Assembly (NCBI RefSeq): GCF_937919355.1
Contig: NZ_CALFSA010000171.1
Span: 1-34,249 of the forward strand
From: an uncultured Methanofollis sp.
GTDB taxonomy: Archaea; Halobacteriota; Methanomicrobia; Methanomicrobiales; Methanofollaceae
Direction: 5' to 3'
Length of the DNA stretch: 34,249 nucleotides
The notes below the pieces were generated by a model that was not told the origin of the DNA, ran no database searches, and saw only the letters and a program-made list of their open reading frames with translations. The translations under genes were made by a program, and so were the position numbers. Shown here piece after piece: positions 23,522 to 31,878 of the stretch; within the stretch, counting starts at the first letter, position 1, and every line of letters begins with the position of its first letter.

Positions 23522-25735
23522 GTTTAAGTTCACGCACCCGTGAAGGGTGCGACGGTATTTCATCGGCATCATAGAGGGAATTTCTCAGTTTCAATCCACG
23601 CACCCGCGAAGGGTGCGACACATAGCAGATCTCGGTATAGCGCTCGATGTGGGGGTTTCAATCCACGCACCCGCGAAGGGTGCGACTCGTGCCCTCCTCT
23701 GCAGCCGGGTCCTCTCCCGTGTTTCAATCCACGCACCCGCGAAGGGTGCGACTCCGATCTGCCATCACCGGCGAATACGAGCCGATGTTTCAATCCACGC
23801 ACCCGCGAAGGGTGCGACGCCGCCCGCGGTGGTGCCAATGAGGGCCCGGAGGTTTCAATCCACGCACCCGCGAAGGGTGCGACCTCCTCTGAGGTATCAA
23901 ATTTAGTTCGTCAAAAGTTTCAATCCACGCACCCGCGAAGGGTGCGACGCCGGAACGCCTTCCTGATGAGCTGCTCGAAGAGGTTTCAATCCACGCACCC
24001 GCGAAGGGTGCGACCTCGATGCGGACACTCCCTCACCGAGGAGGCTGAGTTTCAATCCACGCACCCGCGAAGGGTGCGACTCTGGTTCGAGTTCTGCGCA
24101 TTCCTCTGGCTCGTGTTTCAATCCACGCACCCGCGAAGGGTGCGACAGCCACCAGGTGATCGGTTTGCGGGTCGACGAGGTGTTTCAATCCACGCACCCG
24201 CGAAGGGTGCGACCGCCGACGAGATCGTCCGAGAGGCACGGACCGAGTTTCAATCCACGCACCCGCGAAGGGTGCGACAGTCCGCCGCCCCATCACCCGG
24301 CATAGTGGTCGAGTTTCAATCCACGCACCCGCGAAGGGTGCGACGTCTGTTTCGTGCCGATCCCGCGCGCGTTCCACGTTTCAATCCACGCACCCGCGAA
24401 GGGTGCGACAGGATCGTCGAGGCTATGGCCGCCGCCCCTATCCGTTTCAATCCACGCACCCGCGAAGGGTGCGACAGCCCCGAGGATTTCCGCCTCGTCA
24501 AAATGCGCCTGGTTTCAATCCACGCACCCGCGAAGGGTGCGACCTTGCAGCGTGGCGGCGGGATTACCCCTTTGAGCCCGTTTCAATCCACGCACCCGCG
24601 AAGGGTGCGACTCCTGTCCATATCTTCATCTCCTACGTTGTTGGGGTTTCAATCCACGCACCCGCGAAGGGTGCGACTTGCCATCTCTGGATCTCTTTCC
24701 ATTCGGACTTTGTTTCAATCCACGCACCCGCGAAGGGTGCGACGCGCGGGGGGCGAGAGGAGTGCAGACAGATCCATGAGTTTCAATCCACGCACCCGCG
24801 AAGGGTGCGACATCTCCCTCCAACAACTCACTGCCGCCGTCGAGGGTTTCAATCCACGCACCCGCGAAGGGTGCGACGGGAACAGGCGGCGAAGTCCGCC
24901 GGCCTGATCGACGTTTCAATCCACGCACCCGCGAAGGGTGCGACGATCGTCGAGGCCCTCGCCGGCGCCCCTGTCCTGTTTCAATCCACGCACCCGCGAA
25001 GGGTGCGACCTACTAAAACTACTAAAAACAGCTGATTTTTTAGAGTTTCAATCCACGCACCCGCGAAGGGTGCGACGTTTTATCTGTTTACAGGTATAGG
25101 GTTAATCATGGTTTCAATCCACGCACCCGCGAAGGGTGCGACCAGGCCGGGGGCTTTGCCGGCTCTGGTTCAGGGGAGTTTCAATCCACGCACCCGCGAA
25201 GGGTGCGACTTGACCCGCCGTATATAAAAGCCGCACCGGATTGTTTCAATCCACGCACCCGCGAAGGGTGCGACCGGTTTCCTGGACGGCAAGGTTCGGG
25301 TCCTCGATGTTTCAATCCACGCACCCGCGAAGGGTGCGACACACCCTCCAGCTCAAACCCCAGGCCACCACAGTGGTTTCAATCCACGCACCCGCGAAGG
25401 GTGCGACGAAGGCATCGGCGACAAGATCTCTATCCGTGAGGTTTCAATCCACGCACCCGCGAAGGGTGCGACGCCGCTGAGGAGTGCCTGTTTCATCCTC
25501 TCTGAGTTTCAATCCACGCACCCGCGAAGGGTGCGACTCCTGGACCCCGTATTTGATTGCGAGGCATTCCAGTTTCAATCCACGCACCCGCGAAGGGTGC
25601 GACGCGGGTTCTCAAACCAGTGCTGTGGGCCGGGCCGGTTTTAATCCACGCACCCGCGAAGGGTGCGACTCTGGATGCGGTAAAGAAGCGTTTGTTGATG
25701 GTGGTTTCAATCCACGCACCCGCGAAGGGTGCGAC
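23522..25735 (-). CRISPR. Type I-C CRISPR array 1: 34 repeats, 33 spacers
   Basis: A 32-bp repeat (plus strand begins GTTTCAATCCACGCACCC, ends GAAGGGTGCGAC) recurs 34 times with spacers of 33-36 bp. Read on the minus strand it starts GTCGCACCC and ends GGATTGAAAC, the form of type I-C repeats. The inner CGCACCC/GGGTGCG pairs form a 7-bp stem with a 5-nt loop, leaving an 11-nt 3' tail that becomes the crRNA 5' handle. The leftmost repeat (23522-23553) has 4 mismatches, marking the old end. The repeat at 25638-25669 has one change (GTTTTAATC). The leader and new end are therefore on the right, beside the cas genes. Long open frames through the array are artefacts. Confidence 0.98.
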
Positions 25736-26010
25736 TGCAAGCACTCTAGATCAATGTCCTGCCTGCAATAAATAGATGTGCACATGATTGGCATGATACA
25801 TGATGACAATTCTGAGATAGCGGATAGATCCCATAATATTCCAATTAAATATATTTGTACACATATCTGATGCACCTGTCCTCATGTCTTTTTTGGCATT
25901 CACACCCCGCATACTTCTAGGCAAAATAATATATAGAACATATTCATTTTTCCTGCGAAGCCCCCTGGAAAACTATGATCACTTCAGGTTCGCAGGGGTC
26001 ATGTAACTAA
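25736..26010 (-). promoter_or_regulatory. Leader of CRISPR array 1
   Basis: An AT-rich region beside the youngest repeat. Its repeat-proximal 84 bp (25736-25819) match the leader of array 2 (34157-34240, opposite orientation) with 11 differences. A TATA-like element (minus strand CTATTTATTGC, about 25765-25775) lies 30-40 nt before the repeat in both and is the likely crRNA promoter. A distal block with the inverted repeat CCTGCGAA / TTCGCAGG at 25952-25959 and 25989-25996 is also conserved. The leader directs transcription and spacer insertion. Confidence 0.85.
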
Positions 26011-26063
26011 TAGTCCTTCCGGATCATACCCCATGGATCCGGTGGGTGCTGGTAGTCCGATTG

Positions 26064-26094
26064 GCTTCAATCCACACACCCTGATGGACGTGAC
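26064..26094 (-). repeat. Solitary degenerate CRISPR repeat upstream of leader 1
   Basis: The plus-strand sequence GCTTCAATCCACACACCC, then TGATGGACGTGAC, matches the array repeat over most of its length: 16 of the first 18 positions, then a diverged second half ending GTGAC versus GCGAC with one base missing. It has no partner at spacer distance. It is probably a relic of an older array or of a different repeat type. The stretch 26100-26240 around it has no recognisable gene. Confidence 0.55.
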
Positions 26095-26243
26095 ATCGCA
26101 CATCTACTCTGCCTCGCACCATCCCCCACCATATACGCCGAGAACCGTACGGGTCACATATGAGCTCTGGTTACGATGTCCGAGATGGTGTTTCCCGACC
26201 CCACACACATTTCTAACCAGAATGATGGGCAGATATTATCTCG

Positions 26244-26264
26244 ATGTATATTCTAGATTATATA
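26244..26264 (+). promoter_or_regulatory. Promoter of the cas operon
   Basis: Two TATA-like elements, TGTATATTC (26245-26253) and TTATATAC (26258-26265), lie just upstream of cas3. The first is about 26 nt before the ATG, and no Shine-Dalgarno sequence is present, which suggests a leaderless cas transcript. Confidence 0.5.
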
Positions 26265-26274
26265 CGTTGCCCAT

Positions 26275-28476
26275 ATGACCTACTACGCCCATTCAACAGA
26301 TAACCCAGATAAAAAAGACTGGCAGAGCCTGGAGGAGCACCTGAAAAACGTAGCAAACCGTGCATCTGACTTTGCCCGTGACTTCAATGCCGGTGAATAT
26401 GCATATGCCGGTGAATATGCATATGCCGGGGGTCTGCTGCACGACATCGGGAAATATTCGAGTGACTTTCAGAGGCGCCTTGAGGGCGCACATATACGGG
26501 TCGACCACTCCACCGCCGGTGCAAAAGTGGCACGAACCCTGTATCACCCTGCCCAGAGCCGAATTTTAGAATACATCATCTCAGGGCATCATGGTGGCCT
26601 GTTAAACTATGGGAGTAACGAGAGCGGGCTTGAGGAACGCCTCACCAAAACATACCTCCCTGACTATTCAGCCTATACAGATGAAATTAAACCGCCCGAC
26701 CTGAGATCTGTTCGTTTCACCCCGAGACCATTCCAGAACAAGATCGGGTTTTCGATCTCATTCCACACCCGCATGCTCTACTCGTGTCTTGTCGATGCAG
26801 ACTCTCTGGACACCGAAGCCTTTACCGATCCTGATAAATCCTCTCTCCGGGGGCAATATGAGTCATGGGATCTCCTCTCGAAAAAATTTGAGGACCATAT
26901 GGCCGCAAAAATGTCGGGTGCTGACGGGAGCAGGATCAACACCTACAGAAAGGAGATCTATGAACAGTGCCGGTCAAAAGCCCCACTCCCGCCAGGGATG
27001 TTTACCCTGACCGTCCCGACGGGAGGGGGAAAGACCCTCTCGTCCATGGCTTTTGCTCTGGAACACCTGAAGACAAACGGCCTGAAGAGGATCTTCTATG
27101 TCATCCCGTACACGAGCATCATCGAGCAGAATGCCGACGTCTTCAGGAAGATCTTTGGGACCCAGAATGTTCTGGAGCACCACAGCAACTTTGACCCAGA
27201 AACCCTTGACCTGGAAGATTTTATTTCCGGGGCCGAGGTCCTCAAACTCTCCTCTGAAAACTGGGACATGCCAATTGTCGTCACAACAAATGTCCAATTT
27301 TTTGAGTCGCTTTTTTCCAGCAAACGATCGAGATGCCGGAAGGTGCACAATCTGGCAAAAAGCGTTATCATCCTCGACGAAGCGCAGATGCTGCCGACAG
27401 GGTACCTGAAGCCCTGCCTCTCCGCCCTCTCTGAGCTTGTCCGGAACTATGGGTCAACAGTTGTTATCTGTACGGCAACCCAGCCAAAACTCGGCGAACT
27501 CCTGGACGAGAGTGTCAGACCTGTCGAGATCATGCGCTCACCGGAGGAACTGTACGAAGCATTCAGGCGTGTGCATGTGAGGTATCTCGGAGAGATGAAT
27601 GACGCAGACCTCTCCGCCAGGTTGAAAGAGCACCGGCAGGTGCTGTGCATCGTCAACACCCGTACCCATGCGAAGAAACTCTATGACGCACTCAGGACGT
27701 CAGGGGCGTGCTACCACCTCAGCGCCAGGATGTGCCCTGTGCACCGCCGGAAGATACTGGCCGAGATCAGATCTTTGCTGGAGAAAGGTGCCGAGTGCCG
27801 TGTCATCTCGACCCAGCTCATTGAGGCTGGCGTGGACATCGACTTTCCCGTTGTCTACAGGGCCATGACCGGCATTGATTCTATTGCCCAGGCCTCCGGC
27901 AGGTGCAACCGCGAAGGCCGGGCGACCTCAGGCGAGGTCTCTGTCTTCAAGTCGACCGAACCTTATGGCAGGGCGACCAGCTGGCAGAAACGCGTGGCAG
28001 AGATCGGCGAGATGGTCCTCAGCACCACCGATGACCCTCTCTCCCTCGCTGCTGTGGACGAATACTTCCGGCGACTCTACTTCTATGAAGGAGACGACGG
28101 ACTCGACAAAAAGCGGATATTGCCATTACTTGAAGAGAGGATCAGGGATCTCGCATTTCCCTTTGAAGATATCGATACGGCATTCAGCATCATTGAGGAA
28201 GGCACAAAGGCGATCATCATTCCCTATGATGAGAGTGCCCGGTCGATCATACGGGACCTCCGGAACGCCAAATTCCCGGCGATGTTTGCGCGAAAACTCC
28301 AGGGGTACACCGTCAGCGTCTATCCCAATGAGTTCAAAGAACTGGAACGCGTGCATGCTATCGACTCCATCAACGACCGATTTTACATATTGATTGATAA
28401 AGACGACTACTCCGATGAAACAGGACTCTTAAATCGAAACTTTAATGGATCGGATGGATCACTATTGATTACGTAA
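26275..28476 (+). CDS. cas3: Type I-C Cas3 nuclease-helicase
   Basis: The 733-residue effector nuclease that degrades DNA marked by Cascade. An N-terminal HD nuclease domain (H5, H22, H56-D57 in LLHDIGK, H78, H105-H106 in SGHHGG) precedes a superfamily 2 helicase. The helicase has Walker A TGGGKT (249-254), DEAQ (368-371), TATQ (400-403), STQLIEAGVDIDFP (512-525) and motif VI QASGRCNREGR (539-549). All key residues seem intact. Just before the HD motif the chain repeats AGEYAY, caused by a perfect 18-bp tandem duplication at 26389-26424. It is first in the operon, and cas5c follows after 5 bp. Confidence 0.97.
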   Translation: MTYYAHSTDNPDKKDWQSLEEHLKNVANRASDFARDFNAGEYAYAGEYAYAGGLLHDIGKYSSDFQRRLEGAHIRVDHSTAGAKVARTLYHPAQSRILEYIISGHHGGLLNYGSNESGLEERLTKTYLPDYSAYTDEIKPPDLRSVRFTPRPFQNKIGFSISFHTRMLYSCLVDADSLDTEAFTDPDKSSLRGQYESWDLLSKKFEDHMAAKMSGADGSRINTYRKEIYEQCRSKAPLPPGMFTLTVPTGGGKTLSSMAFALEHLKTNGLKRIFYVIPYTSIIEQNADVFRKIFGTQNVLEHHSNFDPETLDLEDFISGAEVLKLSSENWDMPIVVTTNVQFFESLFSSKRSRCRKVHNLAKSVIILDEAQMLPTGYLKPCLSALSELVRNYGSTVVICTATQPKLGELLDESVRPVEIMRSPEELYEAFRRVHVRYLGEMNDADLSARLKEHRQVLCIVNTRTHAKKLYDALRTSGACYHLSARMCPVHRRKILAEIRSLLEKGAECRVISTQLIEAGVDIDFPVVYRAMTGIDSIAQASGRCNREGRATSGEVSVFKSTEPYGRATSWQKRVAEIGEMVLSTTDDPLSLAAVDEYFRRLYFYEGDDGLDKKRILPLLEERIRDLAFPFEDIDTAFSIIEEGTKAIIIPYDESARSIIRDLRNAKFPAMFARKLQGYTVSVYPNEFKELERVHAIDSINDRFYILIDKDDYSDETGLLNRNFNGSDGSLLIT

Positions 28477-28481
28477 GGCTG

Positions 28482-29150
28482 GTGATTGTCATAGGGTATG
28501 GAGTTCGGTTAAAGGTCTGGGGTGATTATGCCTGCTTTACCCGCCCTGAGATGAAGGTCGAGCGGGTGAGTTATGACGTGATGACTCCGTCGGCGGCACG
28601 GGGGATCCTTGAGGCGATATACTGGAAGCCTGCCATCTGCTGGAAGATTGACCGGATCCACGTCCTGAATCCGATCAGGTTCGACAATATCCGCAGGAAC
28701 GAAGTTCTGGGAAAAATTCCTGCCGGGACCGTGAAGTCCGCACTCCGGGGAAGAGAGGTGTCCCTGTATCAGGACGCAACAGAGAGTCGCGTTCAGCGGG
28801 CATCTCTTCTCCTCCGCGATGTGTGTTACTGCATAGAGGCACATTTCGAACTGACTGAAAAAGCAGGCCCTGAGGATACAGTCGAGAAGCATTACAACAT
28901 TGCACTCCGGAGAATGAAAAAAGGGCAGTGTTTCCATCACCCGTACTTCGGGTGCCGTGAGTTCCCTGCTCAGTTTGCATTCATCGAAGGGGAGATCCCC
29001 GCGTCCTGCTACACCGGGGATCAAGACCTCGGGATAATGCTCTATGATATCGACTTTGCGGACGATATGAAGGCCATCTTTTTCCGCGCTCAGATGGTCG
29101 ACGGGGTGATCGATGTGCAGAAGTGCCTGAATGGTGGGGTCTTCTCGTGA
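28482..29150 (+). CDS. cas5c: Cas5c, crRNA-processing endonuclease of type I-C
   Basis: A 222-residue Cas5 of the I-C kind (Cas5d), which cuts the pre-crRNA and stays on the 5' handle of Cascade; I-C systems have no Cas6, and none is seen here. The RAMP start is VIGYGVRLKVWGDYACFTRPEMKVERVSYDVMTPSAARGILEAIYW. The residues matching the catalytic Tyr-Lys-His of characterised Cas5d are probably Y47 (AIYW) and K136-H137 (EKHYN). The start is the GTG at 28482, 5 bp after the cas3 stop. The stop overlaps the cas8c start by 4 nt (GTGA). Confidence 0.95.
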   Translation: MIVIGYGVRLKVWGDYACFTRPEMKVERVSYDVMTPSAARGILEAIYWKPAICWKIDRIHVLNPIRFDNIRRNEVLGKIPAGTVKSALRGREVSLYQDATESRVQRASLLLRDVCYCIEAHFELTEKAGPEDTVEKHYNIALRRMKKGQCFHHPYFGCREFPAQFAFIEGEIPASCYTGDQDLGIMLYDIDFADDMKAIFFRAQMVDGVIDVQKCLNGGVFS

Positions 29151-31024
29151 TCATACAGTCCCTCTGTCGCTACTACGACATCCTGGGAAATGACGAGGGC
29201 GTGAAAATCGCCAGGCCAGGCTACAGCCAGACAAATGTTTCTTTTGCTCTCGTCATTTCCGGAGATGGTAAACTGACGCATATCGTCGACCTCAGGAGCG
29301 ACGGCAAGAAACCGCAACCAAAAGGGATGGATGTGCCACTCCAGACCTCACGTGCCAATGGGATTGTTCCGTATTTTGCATGCGACAACGCGAAATATGT
29401 CTTTGGTGTAGAGAAACTGAAAAGGAAGGAATTCGAGAAAAAAATTGCTCGCGACTCCGGGAATAGTATTGTTCTGGAAGAAAACGAAAAAGACGTTGTA
29501 TTGATACATCAGCGTTCCAGAGATTGTTGTGAGGAGTTCAGGACCCTTCACCACACGATACTGGACGCTCTGGACGATGTCGGAGTCAGAAGTTTCCTGA
29601 AGTTCCTGGACTCATGGGAGCCCGAATCATTCCTTGAACATCCAAAGATAGCCGAGTATAGGGATGACATTCTCAGTGGTGCGAACCTGATCTTCGAGTG
29701 CGAGGGACAGTACCTGCACATGAACAGCACCGTACGACAGGCCTGGGAAGATCATCTCTCCCATGAAAAAGAGGAGAGTGATTCAAAGGGCCAGTCCCTC
29801 GTGAGTGGACGGGTGGAGCCGATAGCCCGGTTGCATCAGAAAATCAAAGGGGTCGATGGTGCCCAGATGGCAGGGGCCTCGCTTGTCAGTTTCAACGATC
29901 CCGCCTTCGAGTCCTACGGGAAAAAGCAGAGTTTCAACGCCCCTGTCGGCGAGACCTCAATGTTCAAGTACACGACAGCGCTGAACTATCTTCTTGACCG
30001 GCAGAACGCGAACAGAGTCCAGATCGCCGATACAACAACGGTATTCTGGGCGGAGACCTCCGAAAAATCCTGCGAAGACCTGGCAAACTTCCTGATCAAT
30101 CCGCGTGAAGAAGAGGCAGAGCCTGCAGAAGAGACCTCCGAAAGTGTCGCAATAAAGGACAGCGCAACGATTCAATGGGTCGGGGATATTCTCAGGAAGG
30201 TGAAAAACGGGCAGGGGTTACAGAGGACAGACCTCAAAGTTGATCCCGCAACAAATTTCTATATTCTCGGTCTGGCCCCCAACAATGCAAGACTAACGGT
30301 GCGGTTCTGGTATGCAGACCATTTTGGAAACTTCGTCACCCGACTGGCCCAGCATCACCTCGACATGGAGATCGTCAGGGACGACACAGGGCCGAAGTTT
30401 ATTTCGGTATACCGTCTGCTGAGGGAGACCGTCCCCAAGAGTTCTTCTAACAGGTCCGAGATCTCTCCGCTCCTCGGCGGTCTGGTGATGCGATCGATCC
30501 TGAGGTACACGCCCTACCCGGTCCAGATGTACGGTGCGATCCTGAACCGGGTAAAGGTTGAGAGGTCGATAAACTATGTTCGGGCCGGATTCATCAAAGC
30601 ATATCTGCTGAGACGTGCCCGTTCCGGATCTTCGAATGTAAAGGAGGATTTGATTACCATGAGTTTGAATGACAAGAGCCCAGATGTGCCATACCGTCTT
30701 GGAAGACTGTTTGCAGTCCTTGAAAAGGCACAGAATGATACGAACAGAGAGATGAAGAGCACCATTAACAGCAAGTACTTCAGCAGTGCATCATCGACGC
30801 CTGCTGTTGTCTTTCCAGTTTTGCTGAAACTTGCACAGCACCACATTGCCAAGTCTGAGTGGGGGTTCAAGTCGAGCCAGGCCATCGAGGATATTTTAGC
30901 CGGGGTTGACGAGTTCCCCGCATACCTGAATCTCGAAGAGCAGGGTATGTTCATGCTCGGTTATTATCACCAGCGTAAGGCGTTTTTCACGAAGAAAGAG
31001 GAAGTTACGTCGGAGGAGGCGTGA
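29147..31024 (+). CDS. cas8c: Cas8c (Csd1), large subunit of type I-C Cascade
   Basis: The 625-residue large subunit, which recognises the PAM and recruits Cas3. Family-typical parts are IIQSLCRYYDILGNDEGVKIARPGYS at the start, the GASLVSFNDPAFESYGKKQSFNAPVGE block (shared by Csd1 proteins), and the C-terminal helical part LGRLFAVLEKAQ...STPAVVFPVLLKLAQHHI. The GTG at 29147 is chosen because it overlaps the cas5c stop (GTGA), like the other junctions in this operon; the frame extends a few codons upstream without a ribosome site. The 3' fifth can be translated separately as Cas11c. Confidence 0.95.
   Translation: MIIQSLCRYYDILGNDEGVKIARPGYSQTNVSFALVISGDGKLTHIVDLRSDGKKPQPKGMDVPLQTSRANGIVPYFACDNAKYVFGVEKLKRKEFEKKIARDSGNSIVLEENEKDVVLIHQRSRDCCEEFRTLHHTILDALDDVGVRSFLKFLDSWEPESFLEHPKIAEYRDDILSGANLIFECEGQYLHMNSTVRQAWEDHLSHEKEESDSKGQSLVSGRVEPIARLHQKIKGVDGAQMAGASLVSFNDPAFESYGKKQSFNAPVGETSMFKYTTALNYLLDRQNANRVQIADTTTVFWAETSEKSCEDLANFLINPREEEAEPAEETSESVAIKDSATIQWVGDILRKVKNGQGLQRTDLKVDPATNFYILGLAPNNARLTVRFWYADHFGNFVTRLAQHHLDMEIVRDDTGPKFISVYRLLRETVPKSSSNRSEISPLLGGLVMRSILRYTPYPVQMYGAILNRVKVERSINYVRAGFIKAYLLRRARSGSSNVKEDLITMSLNDKSPDVPYRLGRLFAVLEKAQNDTNREMKSTINSKYFSSASSTPAVVFPVLLKLAQHHIAKSEWGFKSSQAIEDILAGVDEFPAYLNLEEQGMFMLGYYHQRKAFFTKKEEVTSEEA
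30659..31024 (+). CDS. cas11c: Cas11c small subunit, internal translation product of cas8c
   Basis: Inside cas8c, in the same frame, an ATG at 30659 (codon 505) is preceded by a strong Shine-Dalgarno sequence, AAAGGAGG ending at 30647, 11 nt upstream. It would give a 121-residue helical protein beginning MSLNDKSPDVPYRLGRLFAV and sharing the cas8c stop. In type I-C systems of bacteria the small Cascade subunit is known to be made from just such an internal start, and the size and position here match. Seen: ribosome site, start, frame. Inferred: that it is translated. Cas11 lines the belly of Cascade and stabilises the displaced DNA strand. Confidence 0.8.
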   Translation: MSLNDKSPDVPYRLGRLFAVLEKAQNDTNREMKSTINSKYFSSASSTPAVVFPVLLKLAQHHIAKSEWGFKSSQAIEDILAGVDEFPAYLNLEEQGMFMLGYYHQRKAFFTKKEEVTSEEA

Positions 31025-31026
31025 TT

Positions 31027-31878
31027 ATGAGCGAAGTTATCCAGAACCGTTATGAGTTTGTACTGCTGTTCGACGTTGAGAATGGAAACCCGAATGGCGA
31101 CCCTGATATGGGCAACATGCCCCGCGTCGACCCGCAGACAGGACATGGCATTGTCACTGATGTCTGCCTCAAGAGAAAGATCAGGGACTATGTCGAGATG
31201 GTCAAAGATGGAGAGCAGGGTTATGAGATCTACGTTAAATCCGGGGTTGTCCTCAATGACCAGAATAAGAAAGCCTATGACCATCTCGGGATAGAACCCT
31301 CCAAAAACAAACCGAAAGATGACGAACTTACGAAGTTCATGTGCCGGAATTTCTTTGACATCCGCACCTTCGGCGCTGTCATGACAACAGAGGTCAACTG
31401 CGGGCAGGTCCGCGGCCCGGTGCAGGTCAACTTTGCCCGGAGCATGGACCCCATCTTCCAGCAGGAGGTGACGGTCACCCGTTGTGCGGTCACCAACGAG
31501 AAAGACGCGGAAAAGGGTCAGACGATGGGCAAGAAGCAGATCGTGCCCTATGCACTGTACCGTGCAGAGGGCTACATCTCCGCGAACCTTGCCCAGAAGA
31601 CAACAGGGTTTACTGAAGAGGACCTGAACCTCCTCTGGGACAGTCTCATCAATATGTTCGAGCACGACCACTCGGCGTCACGGGGGAAGATGTCGGCACG
31701 CAAGCTGATCGTCTTCAAGCACAGGAGCGCACTCGGGTGCTGCCAGTCTCATATCCTCTTTGACAAGATCAATGTGGAGAGACTTTCCGGTGACCTGCCC
31801 CCGCGGTCTTTCGGCGACTACAAGGTCACTATCTCCAGGGACATGCCTGACGGCGTCGAGATGATCGAGAAATTATGA
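31027..31878 (+). CDS. cas7c: Cas7c (Csd2), crRNA-coating backbone subunit
   Basis: A 283-residue RAMP protein forming the helical backbone of Cascade along the crRNA. The Csd2 start is clear: NRYEFVLLFDVENGNPNGDPD, then MGNMPRVDPQTGHGIVTDVCLKRKIRDY. The middle has FFDIRTFGAVMTT and GQVRGPVQVNFARSMDPI. The ATG at 31027 is placed 7 nt after GGAGG; a GTG at 31021, overlapping the cas8c stop, is an alternative giving two more residues. The stop overlaps the cas4 ATG (ATGA). Confidence 0.96.
   Translation: MSEVIQNRYEFVLLFDVENGNPNGDPDMGNMPRVDPQTGHGIVTDVCLKRKIRDYVEMVKDGEQGYEIYVKSGVVLNDQNKKAYDHLGIEPSKNKPKDDELTKFMCRNFFDIRTFGAVMTTEVNCGQVRGPVQVNFARSMDPIFQQEVTVTRCAVTNEKDAEKGQTMGKKQIVPYALYRAEGYISANLAQKTTGFTEEDLNLLWDSLINMFEHDHSASRGKMSARKLIVFKHRSALGCCQSHILFDKINVERLSGDLPPRSFGDYKVTISRDMPDGVEMIEKL

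Noticed and set aside
22344..23621. N-terminally extended aminotransferase reaching into the CRISPR repeats
   Set aside because: The extra residues are translated repeat sequence (SHPSRVRGLK). Homology-like sequence starts at the ATG at 23459.
23540..25035. Long open frames (up to 455 codons) across the CRISPR array, with a repeated FQSTHPRRV / FNPRTREGC / VSIHAPAKG pattern
   Set aside because: The pattern is only the 32-bp repeat translated in three frames. The repeat has no stop on this strand and the spacers are GC-rich. There is no ribosome site, and the array is transcribed in the other direction.
26033..26278. 81-codon frame between leader 1 and cas3, possible small cas-linked gene or anti-CRISPR
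   Set aside because: No ribosome site, composition rich in proline, histidine and tyrosine, and it runs through the solitary repeat and the cas promoter.
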